Assembly (NCBI GenBank): GCA_021811225.1
Contig: JAJZPJ010000038.1
Span: forward strand, 1 to 16,830
Direction: 5' to 3'
DNA length: 16,830 nt
DNA from: Pseudomonadota bacterium
Lineage (GTDB): Bacteria; Pseudomonadota; Gammaproteobacteria; Burkholderiales; Rhodocyclaceae
In this document: piece after piece, positions 1 through 7,511 of the stretch
How the letters are laid out: each line of letters begins with the position of its first letter
Numbering within the stretch: position 1 is the first letter of the stretch
Translations under genes and position numbers: made by a program
The notes under the pieces: generated by a model
What the model saw: only the letters and a program-made list of their open reading frames with translations
Databases searched by the model: none
What the model was told of the DNA's origin: nothing

Positions 1-324
1 CTGTCCTCGGCCGCCATCGTCTGCCTGCCCTCTTACCGCGAGGGTTTGCCCAAGGTGCTGCTCGAAGCCGCCGCCTGCGGCCGTCCGCTGGTGGCGACCG
101 ACGTGCCCGGTTGCCGCGAGATCGTGATCGACGGCGGCAACGGACTGCTGGTGCCGCCGCGCGATGCGCCGGCGCTGGCCGAGGCGATCGGGCGCCTGAT
201 CAAAGAGCCCGGCTTGCGCGCCGACATGGGCAGACGCGGCCGCGAACTGGTCGAGGCGCAGTTCTCCGAGGAGCGTGTCGTGGCGCAGACGCTGGCCGTG
301 TATCGCGAGCTGGCGGGGCGCTGA
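1..324 (+). CDS. Glycosyltransferase family 4, C-terminal part (5' end outside window)
   Basis: Only the last 107 residues are present, since the frame is open from base 1 to the TGA at 322-324. They carry the nucleotide-sugar-binding signature of GT4 (GT-B fold) enzymes: PSYREGLPKVLLEAAACGRP, in which the two glutamates of the EX7E motif are residues 14 and 22 of the visible part. This is followed by LVATDVPGCREIV and GLLVPPRDAPALAEAI, the usual retaining glycosyltransferase tail with its final helices. The enzyme would add one sugar to a lipid-linked glycan or lipopolysaccharide at the cytoplasmic face. Donor and acceptor cannot be told from this fragment. The gene lies 27 nt before a second glycosyltransferase in the same direction and is probably in the same polysaccharide operon. 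Confidence 0.93.
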   Translation: MSSAAIVCLPSYREGLPKVLLEAAACGRPLVATDVPGCREIVIDGGNGLLVPPRDAPALAEAIGRLIKEPGLRADMGRRGRELVEAQFSEERVVAQTLAVYRELAGR

Positions 325-338
325 GGCCGGTCAGACGG

Positions 339-344
339 TATACT
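339..344 (+). promoter_or_regulatory. Possible -10 box (TATACT) between two glycosyltransferase genes
   Basis: TATACT matches five of six bases of the sigma70 -10 consensus and lies in the short gap after the GT4 gene. No convincing -35 hexamer is found 16-18 nt upstream. If used, it would start RNA almost at the first ATG of the next gene (352), which would favour a later start codon such as ATG 385. Confidence 0.25.
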
Positions 345-351
345 ATGCGCC

Positions 352-2226
352 ATGTTCATGACATATGATTCCGGGCGCGAGCGCATGGCGCCCGTCGAAG
401 CCGACGCCACGGGTGTACAGGCAGCGGTGATCACCGCGGTCATCGTCAACTACAACAGCGGCGCTCTGCTCACCGCCTGCGTGGCTTCGCTGTTCGCCTC
501 GTCCTGCCCGGTCAGGGTGGTCGTCTCCGACAACGCTTCCGACGACGACAGCCTCGATCGCCTGCAGGCCTTCTTCGGCGACGATCCGCGGATCACGCTC
601 ATCAGGAACCGCGAGAATCTCGGTTTTTCCGGCGGCTGCAACCGGGGACTGGCCCGCGCCGCCGGCGATTACGTGCTGTTCATCAATCCCGACTGCGTGA
701 TTCCGCCCGATGCGATCGAGCGCATGCGCGCGCTGATGGCGGCCCATCCGGAAGCCGGCATGGCCGGCTGCCTGATCCGCAATCTCGACGGCTCGGAGCA
801 GGTCGGCTGCCGCCGTTACGTGCCGACGCCCTGGCGCTCGCTGGTCCGGGTGCTGCGCCTGGACCGGCTGTTTCCCCGCGATCCGCGCTTTCAGACCTTC
901 AACATGGCGGGCACCCCGCTGCCCGGCGAGCCCGTGTCGGTCGAGGCGATCTCCGGAGCCTTCATGTTCGTGAGGCTGAGCGTCCTGGCAAAGGTCGGCC
1001 CGCTGGACGAATACTATTTTCTGCATTGCGAGGATCTCGACTGGTGCATGCGCTTCCGCCTGGCGGGCTATGCCATCCTGTTCGAGCCGGGCGTGGCCAT
1101 CACCCACCTGAAGGGCGGCAGCCATGCGTCCGCGGCCTTCGTCGAGTGGCACAAGCACAAGGGCATGGCGCGCTTCTATCAACAGTTTTTCCGCGACCAG
1201 TATCCGCTGGCGCTGATGCTTCTGGTGATCACGGCGGTGTGGGCGCGCTTCGCCCTGATGCTACCCTACCTGCTGCTCAGGCGGGGGCAGAGGGGGCATC
1301 CGGAGGTGCGGGCAGCCTGCGATCGCTACTCGGCCTTGTGGCGGGCGGCCGCTTCTCCCTTCGCGGCGCAGACCGTCATCGTCAGCGGCGCGACCAGTCA
1401 GGTCGGGCGCTTCCTGCTGCCGCGTCTGGTCGATGCCGGCTACCGGGTCATCGCCCTGAGCCGCAACGCGGCGCCGGACTGGCAGGGCGAGTGCGGCGGT
1501 GGCGTCTTCTGGCTCCGGGCCGACATCCGCGACGGTGCCTCGCTGGTGCCCATGCCCTCGGCGCGCACCCTGATCCATCTCGCCCCCCTGGTGATCCTGC
1601 CGCAGCAGATCGAGGCATTCGCGGCCCTCGGTGTCCGGCGCGTGATCGCCTTCAGCTCCTCCAGCCGACACAGCAAGGCGGAGTCGCCGGTCGATGCCGA
1701 GCGTGCCTACGCACGGCGTCTGGTCGATGCCGAGCAGGCGCTGGCGGAGCGCTGCGGGCAAGCGGACATGCGCTGGACCGTTTTCCGCCCGACCCTGATC
1801 TACGGTCGCGGCATGGACCGGAACGTCACCCTGATCCGGCGCCTGGTCAGGATAGTCGGGTTCTTCCCGCTGTTGGGCGATGGGCTCGGGCTGCGCCAGC
1901 CGGTGCACGCCGACGATCTGGCGGCGGCCTGCGTCGCCGCCCTGGACAATCCACAGGCCCTCGACAAGGCCTACGACCTGAGCGGCGGCGAGACCCTGAG
2001 CTATCGGGCGATGGTCGGACGGATCTTCGCCAGCCTGAGCCGCAAGCCGAGGTTCCTGCGCATTCCCCAGACGCTGTTTACCGGCGCCCTGAGGATGCTG
2101 TCCCTGATTCCGAGATACCGGGATTTCAATATCGCCATGGCGCAACGCATGAACGAGGATCTGGTCTATGAGCACCATGATGCGACGCGGGACTTCGGCT
2201 TTCATCCGAAGAAATTCACGCCCTGA
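352..2226 (+). CDS. GT2 glycosyltransferase fused to SDR-type NAD-dependent epimerase/reductase
   Basis: This is a 624-residue two-domain protein. Residues 25-280 are a rhamnosyltransferase-like GT2 (GT-A) domain: VIVNYNSG near 30, VVSDNASDD with the nucleotide-binding Asp at 60, the metal-binding segment INPDC at 111-115 (DXD equivalent) and a CEDLDW motif at 226-231. Residues 284-310 are hydrophobic and probably membrane-embedded. Residues 340-624 are an SDR domain with the Rossmann motif GATSQVG (346-352) and RPTLIYGRG near 480. The usual YXXXK catalytic pair is not intact: Tyr453 is followed at +4 by Leu457, so the lysine is missing. By position, the SDR half takes the place of WbpV before the WbpL- and WbpM-like genes, suggesting a 4-keto-sugar reductase or C4 epimerase coupled to a transferase. 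Neither substrate is proven. The start is uncertain: ATG 352, 358 or 385, none with a clear ribosome site. Confidence 0.88.
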   Translation: MFMTYDSGRERMAPVEADATGVQAAVITAVIVNYNSGALLTACVASLFASSCPVRVVVSDNASDDDSLDRLQAFFGDDPRITLIRNRENLGFSGGCNRGLARAAGDYVLFINPDCVIPPDAIERMRALMAAHPEAGMAGCLIRNLDGSEQVGCRRYVPTPWRSLVRVLRLDRLFPRDPRFQTFNMAGTPLPGEPVSVEAISGAFMFVRLSVLAKVGPLDEYYFLHCEDLDWCMRFRLAGYAILFEPGVAITHLKGGSHASAAFVEWHKHKGMARFYQQFFRDQYPLALMLLVITAVWARFALMLPYLLLRRGQRGHPEVRAACDRYSALWRAAASPFAAQTVIVSGATSQVGRFLLPRLVDAGYRVIALSRNAAPDWQGECGGGVFWLRADIRDGASLVPMPSARTLIHLAPLVILPQQIEAFAALGVRRVIAFSSSSRHSKAESPVDAERAYARRLVDAEQALAERCGQADMRWTVFRPTLIYGRGMDRNVTLIRRLVRIVGFFPLLGDGLGLRQPVHADDLAAACVAALDNPQALDKAYDLSGGETLSYRAMVGRIFASLSRKPRFLRIPQTLFTGALRMLSLIPRYRDFNIAMAQRMNEDLVYEHHDATRDFGFHPKKFTP

Positions 2227-2283
2227 TAGCCTCTCCCCGCGAAAACCCCTTTTGCCACTCGGACCAAGATCCGGCATAGTCGA

Positions 2284-3276
2284 ATGACGATGCCCACGCC
2301 GATGTTCCTGCTGCCCGCGATCGCCTTTTCCCTGTCGTTGCTGATCCTGTTCGCCCTGCTGAAGTCCGGCGTGGCGCGGCGCCTGGCGCTGGATCAGCCG
2401 AATCAGCGCTCGCTCCACGCGCTTCCGATTCCCCGCGTCGGCGGCATCGCGATCGTAGCCGCCGTGCTCGTCTCCTGGAGCTTGCAGCCGGGATCGGCGC
2501 TGCTGCTCGCTTTGCCCACCGCCGCCCTCGCTCTCGTTTCTGCCGTCGATGACCGCATCGGGCTGCCGTCCGCACTGCGCCTCGCGGTTCATGGCCTGGC
2601 CGCCCTGGCGCTGGTGTCGGACGTCGGCGCTGGCGACCCCTGGCTGGCCGCCGGCCTGGTTGCCGGCCTGGTCTGGATGACCAATCTGTACAACTTCATG
2701 GACGGCTCCGACGGTCTCGCCGGCGGCATGGCGCTGTTCGGCTTCAGCGCCTACGCGGCAGCGGCCCACACCGTCCCCCTGGGCGCGATGGGCCTCGCGA
2801 CGGCGGCGGCAGCGGCCGGCTTCCTGGTTTTCAATTTCCCTCCGGCTAAGGTGTTCATGGGCGACGTCGGTTCCATCCCGCTGGGCTTCCTGGCGGCGAG
2901 CCTGGGCCTCCTGGGCTGGCGGCAGGGGCTGTGGCCGCTGTGGTTTCCGCCGCTGGTCTTCTCCCCCTTCGTGGTCGATGCCAGCGTCACCCTGCTGCGC
3001 CGGCTGGCCGGGGGCGAGCGCGTCTGGCAGGCCCATCGCGAGCACTACTACCAGCGGCTGATCCGGATGGGCTGGGGCCATCGGCGCACCGCCCTGGCGG
3101 AATACGCGCTGATGGCGGCGGCGGCGGGCAGTGCGCTGGCGGGCCGGAGCGCTGTCCCGGCAGTGCAGGCGCTGCTATTGGCGCTCTGGTGCGCCGTCTA
3201 TCTCGGCCTGATGGCGGCCGTCGACCGACGCTGGCGGCGCTTCGTGCAGACATCGGGCGAGGGGAGCCGGGGATGA
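2284..3276 (+). CDS. Polyprenyl-phosphate sugar-phosphate transferase, WecA/WbpL/MraY family
   Basis: A 330-residue polytopic membrane protein of the polyprenyl-phosphate N-acetylhexosamine-1-phosphate transferase family. It moves a HexNAc-1-phosphate from UDP to undecaprenyl phosphate and so starts assembly of an O-antigen-like or capsular glycan at the inner membrane. The family's cytoplasmic motifs are all visible: SAVDDRIGLP (the VDD aspartates at 89-90), NLYNFMDGSDGLAGG (134-148), KVFMGDVGS (189-197) and the substrate-specificity loop HREHYYQRL (251-259). About ten hydrophobic segments surround them, and the length fits WecA/WbpL. It follows the GT2-SDR gene by 57 nt and overlaps the next gene by ATGA, so it should be translated together with the dehydratase that supplies its likely substrate. 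WbpL-type (QuiNAc/FucNAc) specificity is inferred from neighbours only. Confidence 0.93.
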   Translation: MTMPTPMFLLPAIAFSLSLLILFALLKSGVARRLALDQPNQRSLHALPIPRVGGIAIVAAVLVSWSLQPGSALLLALPTAALALVSAVDDRIGLPSALRLAVHGLAALALVSDVGAGDPWLAAGLVAGLVWMTNLYNFMDGSDGLAGGMALFGFSAYAAAAHTVPLGAMGLATAAAAAGFLVFNFPPAKVFMGDVGSIPLGFLAASLGLLGWRQGLWPLWFPPLVFSPFVVDASVTLLRRLAGGERVWQAHREHYYQRLIRMGWGHRRTALAEYALMAAAAGSALAGRSAVPAVQALLLALWCAVYLGLMAAVDRRWRRFVQTSGEGSRG

Positions 3277-5090
3277 AGACGCTGCTCGCGGTTCTCCACG
3301 ACCTGGCCGCCGCGGCGCTGGCCTGGGCGCTGGCCTACTGGCTGCGCTTCAACTTCGACATCCCGCCGGCCTATTGGCACGGCTTGCTCTCCAGCCTGGC
3401 CGTGGTCTTGCCGCTGCAAGGCGCGATCGACTGGGGCCTGGGCCTGTACCGGGGCATCTGGCGCTTCGCCAGCCTGCCCGATCTCAAGCGCATCATCATC
3501 GCCGTGGGCGCGGGCGCGGTCACCGCACCGGTGGCGATCTTCATGCTGCAGCGCCTGTCCGAAGTGCCGCGCTCGGTGCTGGTGCTCTATCCGCTGCTGC
3601 TGATGCTGTTCATGGGCGGCAGCCGATTCCTCTATCGTTCCTGGAAGGACGGGCACCTGCTGACCCTGAGGGCGGCGGCGAGCGAACCGGTGCTGGTTCT
3701 GGGCGCGGGCGAGGCGGCCGTGGATCTGCTGCGCGAACTCGCGCGCAGTCGGCGATGGCACGTGGTCGGTTTGCTCGACGACGACCCGGATTTGCGCGGA
3801 CGTCTGCTGAACGGCGTGCCGGTGCTCGGGCCCTTGTCGGGCATCGTCGACCACGCCCGCCGCCACGGCGTCCGGCAGGTGATCATGGCCATGCCCGAAG
3901 CCGCCCATGCGCTGCGCCGCCGCGCCGCGCAGTCGGCCACCGAAGCCGGGCTCGCGCTGTTGACGGTGCCGGCCTTCGGCGACCTGCTCTCCGGCCGGGT
4001 CTCGATCTCCCAGGTGCGCAAGGTGGAGCTGGAGGATCTCCTGGGCCGCGATCAGGTGCAACTGGACGACGAGGGCCTGCATCGCCTGATCGCGGGCAAG
4101 GTGGTGCTGGTCACCGGCGCCGGCGGTTCGATCGGCTCCGAACTGTGCCGGCAGATCGCCGGCTTCAAGCCGAGGCTGCTGGTGTTCTTCGAGCTCTCAG
4201 AGTTCGCCCTGTACGGCATCGAGCAGGAGTTCTCGCAGCGCTTCCCCGAACTCGCCGTCGCCTGCGTGATCGGCGACGTCCGCGACGAGGCGCGTCTGGC
4301 GCAGGTGTTCGGCGGCTACCGGCCCGATCTGGTGTTCCACGCCGCGGCCTACAAGCACGTGCCGCTGATGGAGGAAGAGAACGCCTGGCAGGCGGTCAGG
4401 AACAACGTCCTGGGCACCTGGCGGGTGGCCCGGGCGGCGCTGGCTCACGGCGTCGAAAAGTTCGTCCTGATTTCCACCGACAAGGCGGTCAATCCCACCA
4501 ACGTCATGGGGGCCAGCAAGCGCCTGGCCGAGCGGGTCTGCCAGGCGATCTCCGCCACCTCGGACAGGACCGGCGTGGTCATGGTGCGCTTCGGCAACGT
4601 CCTGGGCAGCAGCGGCAGCGTCATCCCGAAGTTCCGCGAGCAGATCGTCCAGGGCGGGCCGGTGACCGTGACCCATCCCGAGATCGTGCGCTATTTCATG
4701 CTGATCCCGGAGGCGGCACAACTGGTGCTGCAGGCGGGATCGATGGGCGGCGGCGGCGAAATCCTGGTGCTCGACATGGGCGAGCCGGTGAGGATCGTCG
4801 ATCTCGCCCGCGACATGATCCGGCTCTCGGGTTTCACCGAGGAGGAGATCCGCATCGAATTCACCGGCTTGCGCCCGGGGGAGAAACTCTACGAGGAACT
4901 GCTCGCCGACAGCGAGACGACGCTGCCGACGCGGCACCCCAAGCTGCGCGTGGCGCGCGCCGACGGCGTGCCCGACGGCGCCTGGCTGGACGAGCTGGCC
5001 GCCTGGCTGGCGTGCCCGGACCGCGACCCGGCCGACGTCAGGCGGGCGCTGCGCGCCTGGGTGCCGGAATACCGGCCGCCGGAGCAGTAA
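3273..5090 (+). CDS. Membrane-bound UDP-HexNAc 4,6-dehydratase, CapD/WbpM/PglF family
   Basis: A 605-residue protein with the layout of WbpM, PglF and CapD: four hydrophobic segments in residues 1-120, a first nucleotide-binding region with VLVLGAGEAAVDLL (140-153), then a catalytic SDR domain from about 276 with TGAGGSIGSE (281-290). The active-site stretch STDKAVNPTNVMGASK (401-416) holds Thr402, Met412 and Lys416. Met in place of the usual SDR tyrosine is the norm for this long dehydratase group, not a defect. GLRPGEKLYEELL (532-544) is the typical C-terminal signature. The expected reaction turns UDP-GlcNAc into UDP-4-keto-6-deoxy-HexNAc, the precursor of QuiNAc, FucNAc or bacillosamine. 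The start at 3273 gives an ATGA overlap with the transferase gene, and GGGGAGCCGGGG just upstream supplies a ribosome site. The apaH gene starts 3 nt after its stop. Confidence 0.94.
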   Translation: MKTLLAVLHDLAAAALAWALAYWLRFNFDIPPAYWHGLLSSLAVVLPLQGAIDWGLGLYRGIWRFASLPDLKRIIIAVGAGAVTAPVAIFMLQRLSEVPRSVLVLYPLLLMLFMGGSRFLYRSWKDGHLLTLRAAASEPVLVLGAGEAAVDLLRELARSRRWHVVGLLDDDPDLRGRLLNGVPVLGPLSGIVDHARRHGVRQVIMAMPEAAHALRRRAAQSATEAGLALLTVPAFGDLLSGRVSISQVRKVELEDLLGRDQVQLDDEGLHRLIAGKVVLVTGAGGSIGSELCRQIAGFKPRLLVFFELSEFALYGIEQEFSQRFPELAVACVIGDVRDEARLAQVFGGYRPDLVFHAAAYKHVPLMEEENAWQAVRNNVLGTWRVARAALAHGVEKFVLISTDKAVNPTNVMGASKRLAERVCQAISATSDRTGVVMVRFGNVLGSSGSVIPKFREQIVQGGPVTVTHPEIVRYFMLIPEAAQLVLQAGSMGGGGEILVLDMGEPVRIVDLARDMIRLSGFTEEEIRIEFTGLRPGEKLYEELLADSETTLPTRHPKLRVARADGVPDGAWLDELAAWLACPDRDPADVRRALRAWVPEYRPPEQ

Positions 5091-5093
5091 ATC

Positions 5094-5900
5094 ATGGCGA
5101 CCTACGCGCTCGGCGACATCCAGGGCTGCTACGATCCGCTGCTGCGCCTGCTGGCGAAGACCGGCTTCGACCGCGATCGCGACCGGCTCTGGCTGGTCGG
5201 CGATCTGGTCAATCGCGGGCCCCAGTCGCTGGAGGTGCTGCGCTTCGTCAAGGAGTTGGGGGACGCGGCCGTCACCGTGCTCGGCAACCACGACCTGCAC
5301 CTGATCATGCTGGCCGAGGGCGCTTCGCGGGCCCGGTCCGACGACACGCTCGCCGCCGTCCTCGCGGCACCCGACCGCGAGGAACTGCTCTCCTGGCTGC
5401 GGGCCCAGCCGCTGATGCACGTCGAGGGCGGCTACGCCATGGTGCACGCGGGCTTGCTGCCGCAATGGACGGTGGCCCGGGCACGCTCGCTGGCGCGCGA
5501 ATTCGAGCAGGCGCTGGTCGCGGAGGACTACCGGGAGCTGCTCGCGCACCTGTGGGGCAGCGAGCCGCCGGCCTGGTCCGACGAGCTGTCCGGCTGGGCG
5601 CGGATGAGGGTGATCGTCAATGCCATGACGCGGATGCGCTTTTGCACGCCGGCGGGGGTGATGGAGTTCAAGACCAAGGGCGAACTGGCCGATGCGCCGC
5701 CGGGCTATCTGCCTTGGTTCGCCGTGTCCGGCCGCCAGAGCGCCGACCAGGTGCTGGTCACCGGCCACTGGTCGGCCCTGGGGCTGCAGATCGAGCCGAA
5801 TCTCCTGGCGCTCGACTCCGGCTGCCTGTGGGGCCGGCACCTGACCGCGCTGAGGCTGGAAGACCGCGCGCTGTTTCAGGTCGATTGCGCCGCCGTCTGA
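5094..5900 (+). CDS. apaH: Bis(5'-nucleosyl)-tetraphosphatase, symmetrical (ApaH)
   Basis: A 268-residue metallophosphoesterase that cleaves Ap4A to two ADP and also removes Np4 RNA caps. The PPP-family metal-binding motifs are in order: GDIQG (7-11), GDLVNRG (36-42), GNHDLHL (64-70) and VHAGLLPQW (117-125), followed by the ApaH-specific TRMRFC and a GHW motif. The first motif reads GDIQG where E. coli has GDVHG. As I recall, glutamine there is common in Pseudomonas and betaproteobacterial ApaH, so the enzyme is probably active. The length matches E. coli (about 280 residues). It starts 3 nt after the dehydratase stop with GGAG at 5081-5084 as ribosome site, so it is very likely co-transcribed with the polysaccharide genes. 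In E. coli apaH is linked instead to the apaG-rsmA genes. Confidence 0.96.
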   Translation: MATYALGDIQGCYDPLLRLLAKTGFDRDRDRLWLVGDLVNRGPQSLEVLRFVKELGDAAVTVLGNHDLHLIMLAEGASRARSDDTLAAVLAAPDREELLSWLRAQPLMHVEGGYAMVHAGLLPQWTVARARSLAREFEQALVAEDYRELLAHLWGSEPPAWSDELSGWARMRVIVNAMTRMRFCTPAGVMEFKTKGELADAPPGYLPWFAVSGRQSADQVLVTGHWSALGLQIEPNLLALDSGCLWGRHLTALRLEDRALFQVDCAAV

Positions 5901-5910
5901 GCGTCGGCCG

Positions 5911-6669
5911 CTACCCGCTTCTGGGCGCGAGGGCCAGACCTTCGGCGATCGCCGTTCTGGCCAGGGCGGCGATGGCGCGGCGATCGCTGCCGTCGGTCGC
6001 GAGCGCCGGCAGGACCTCGATGATCAGCACCATGCCCGGCTCGCGCGCCAGCCGCAGCAGCGACCGCCACATCGTCGTCTCGCCGGCGTAGGCCGCGGCG
6101 CTGCTGGGCTGCCCGGCACGATCGCGATAGGCCAGGGCCAGCGGCTGCACCGGCCGCCCGGCACTGATCGCCGGCTGCAGCAGCGCGGCGTGAAAGTGCA
6201 GCAGCTCGGTGCCGTCGGTGGTCGTGCCCTCGGGGAACACGGCGACGTTGCCGCCCGAGCGCAGCACCCGGCCGATCTCTTCATTGACGACCCTGGCGTG
6301 ACTACGGCTGCCGCGCTGCAGGAAGATGGTGTCGGTCCTGGCCGCGAGCCAGCCGATCAACGGCCAGCCGCGCAGCTCCGACTTGGAGACGAAGGCGGCG
6401 GGCTGAATGGCGCTGATGGCGTAGATGTCCAGCCAGGAGATGTGGTTGGCGACCAGCATGCTGCCGCCCGTCGGCGACCGCCCGCGTGTCTCGAGCCGGA
6501 CATTGACGATGTCGAGCAGCTGGCATGACCAGCGCCGCCTGAGCGCCTGCCGGCGTTCATGGGCGACCAGCGGAAAGGCGAGCGCCACCATGCCCGCCCC
6601 GCCCAAGAAGTGCAGGACGACCCTGGAAATCCGGAAGGCGGCACGGGCTTCGACCCAGTATTTCCTCAG
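5911..6669 (-). CDS. olsA: 1-acyl-sn-glycerol-3-phosphate acyltransferase family, probable lyso-ornithine lipid O-acyltransferase
   Basis: A PlsC-type acyltransferase with the paired motifs NHISWLD (75-81, the HX4D catalytic box) and FPEGTTTDG (145-153), a SKSELRGWPLIGW acceptor region between them and an N-terminal hydrophobic helix (13-35). Numbers assume the CTG start given here. It directly follows an olsB-like gene, so the likely job is the second step of ornithine lipid synthesis: esterifying the 3-hydroxy group of lyso-ornithine lipid at the inner membrane. General PlsC activity on lysophosphatidate is the alternative. The frame has no ATG, GTG or TTG between 6867 and 6607. A CTG at 6669-6667 overlaps the olsB TGA (CTGA) and has GGAG 8 nt before it. 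Later starts (TTG 6606, ATG 6591) would cut into the first helix. The stop is 10 nt from the convergent apaH stop. Confidence 0.85.
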   Translation of the reverse strand: MRKYWVEARAAFRISRVVLHFLGGAGMVALAFPLVAHERRQALRRRWSCQLLDIVNVRLETRGRSPTGGSMLVANHISWLDIYAISAIQPAAFVSKSELRGWPLIGWLAARTDTIFLQRGSRSHARVVNEEIGRVLRSGGNVAVFPEGTTTDGTELLHFHAALLQPAISAGRPVQPLALAYRDRAGQPSSAAAYAGETTMWRSLLRLAREPGMVLIIEVLPALATDGSDRRAIAALARTAIAEGLALAPRSG

Positions 6670-7424
6670 CTCCGACGCTCCACGAAATGCCGGACGTAGC
6701 GTTCGTTGATGCGCGACATCGGCAGCAACAGCAGCAGGTCCGCGGTGTTGAAATCCGGATCCCAGGCGGGTTCGCCGCAGACCCAGGCGCCGGCGCGGAG
6801 GTAGCCCTTCAAGAGCGGCGGCAACTCGGCCGGCGAGATCTGGCTCAGTTGCGCCAGCGGCAGCGGACAACGCGGGAACACCCGGTACTCAAGCGGCGAC
6901 AATTGCGGCGACAGGCTATTGTAGATCGCCGCGGCGTTGTGGCCGCCGTCATTCATGCCGATGCTGGCGCAGCCGATCAGGTACTCGTGGCCATTGTCCA
7001 GCATGTAGCGGGCGAGGCCGGCCCAGAGCAGGCTGATCACGGCGCCGCTGCGGTAGTTCGGGTCGATGCAGGAGCGGCCGACCTCGACGGTGCGCGGCCG
7101 AAGATGGGCGAGGCGGGTCAAGTCGAATTCGCTCTCCGAATAATAGCTGCCGACGCTGCGCGCCGCTTCGGGCGACAGGATGCGGTAGGTGCCGACGATG
7201 CGGCCGCTCTCCTCGTCGCGTACGATCAGGTGCTCGCAGTGGGGGTCGAACAGGTCGCGATCGACGCCCGCGATCCGCGTCGGCAGGCGGGCCCCGAGTT
7301 CCTCGGCAAAGATTTGGTAGCGCAGCTTCTGCGCTGCCAGGATCTCGCTCTCGCAGGTGGCGAGGGTAACGTGGAGTCTGGGGCCGCGGCTCCGGGTCTG
7401 CTCTGCAGTATGAAGGCGATTCAT
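6666..7424 (-). CDS. olsB: GNAT-fold L-ornithine N(alpha)-acyltransferase (OlsB-like)
   Basis: A 252-residue protein of the OlsB family (also called putative hemolysin, COG3176), which transfers a 3-hydroxyacyl chain from ACP to the alpha-amino group of ornithine, the first step of ornithine lipid synthesis. Family marks are LRYQIFAEELGA (34-45), the GNAT core VEVGRSCIDPNYRSG (113-127) followed by the helix SLLWAGLARYM, IGCASI (150-155), and the C-terminal LLKGYLRAGAWVCGEPAWD (204-222). The downstream PlsC-like gene, joined by a 4-nt overlap, fits the olsB-olsA arrangement in which the second product completes the lipid. A GAGG ribosome site at 7432-7435 lies 7 nt before ATG 7424. Ornithine lipids replace phospholipids under phosphate limitation in many bacteria, but I see no clear Pho box upstream. 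Confidence 0.83.
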   Translation of the reverse strand: MNRLHTAEQTRSRGPRLHVTLATCESEILAAQKLRYQIFAEELGARLPTRIAGVDRDLFDPHCEHLIVRDEESGRIVGTYRILSPEAARSVGSYYSESEFDLTRLAHLRPRTVEVGRSCIDPNYRSGAVISLLWAGLARYMLDNGHEYLIGCASIGMNDGGHNAAAIYNSLSPQLSPLEYRVFPRCPLPLAQLSQISPAELPPLLKGYLRAGAWVCGEPAWDPDFNTADLLLLLPMSRINERYVRHFVERRS

Positions 7425-7511
7425 CGGGTTCCCTCGTTCCGTTGGTTTGACGAACTTTAGGAAACCCGAATTGCGCCCGGATTGCGGCGCCGTTAAGCTT
7501 CGATGACAGCT

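Noticed and set aside
1261..3081. Open frame of 606 codons on the minus strand opposite the GT2-SDR and transferase genes
   Set aside because: It is rich in Arg, Gln, His, Gly and Pro without any motif, as expected for an antisense frame of GC-rich coding DNA. The plus-strand genes carry full family motifs.
3673..4691. Methionine in place of the SDR tyrosine in the dehydratase as a sign of inactivity
   Set aside because: Met at this place is normal for the PglF/WbpM/CapD dehydratase group, so it is not an anomaly.
4197..5840. Open frame of 547 codons on the minus strand opposite the dehydratase and apaH
   Set aside because: Antisense shadow with no domain signature and biased composition.
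3374..6091. Open frame of 905 codons on the plus strand across the dehydratase and apaH
   Set aside because: Very Arg/Ala/Gly-rich low-complexity translation, out of frame with two clearly recognised genes.
6670..6870. N-terminal extension of the olsA frame to the ATG at 6870
   Set aside because: It would overlap olsB by about 200 nt, and the extra 67 residues look like a shadow of the olsB frame.
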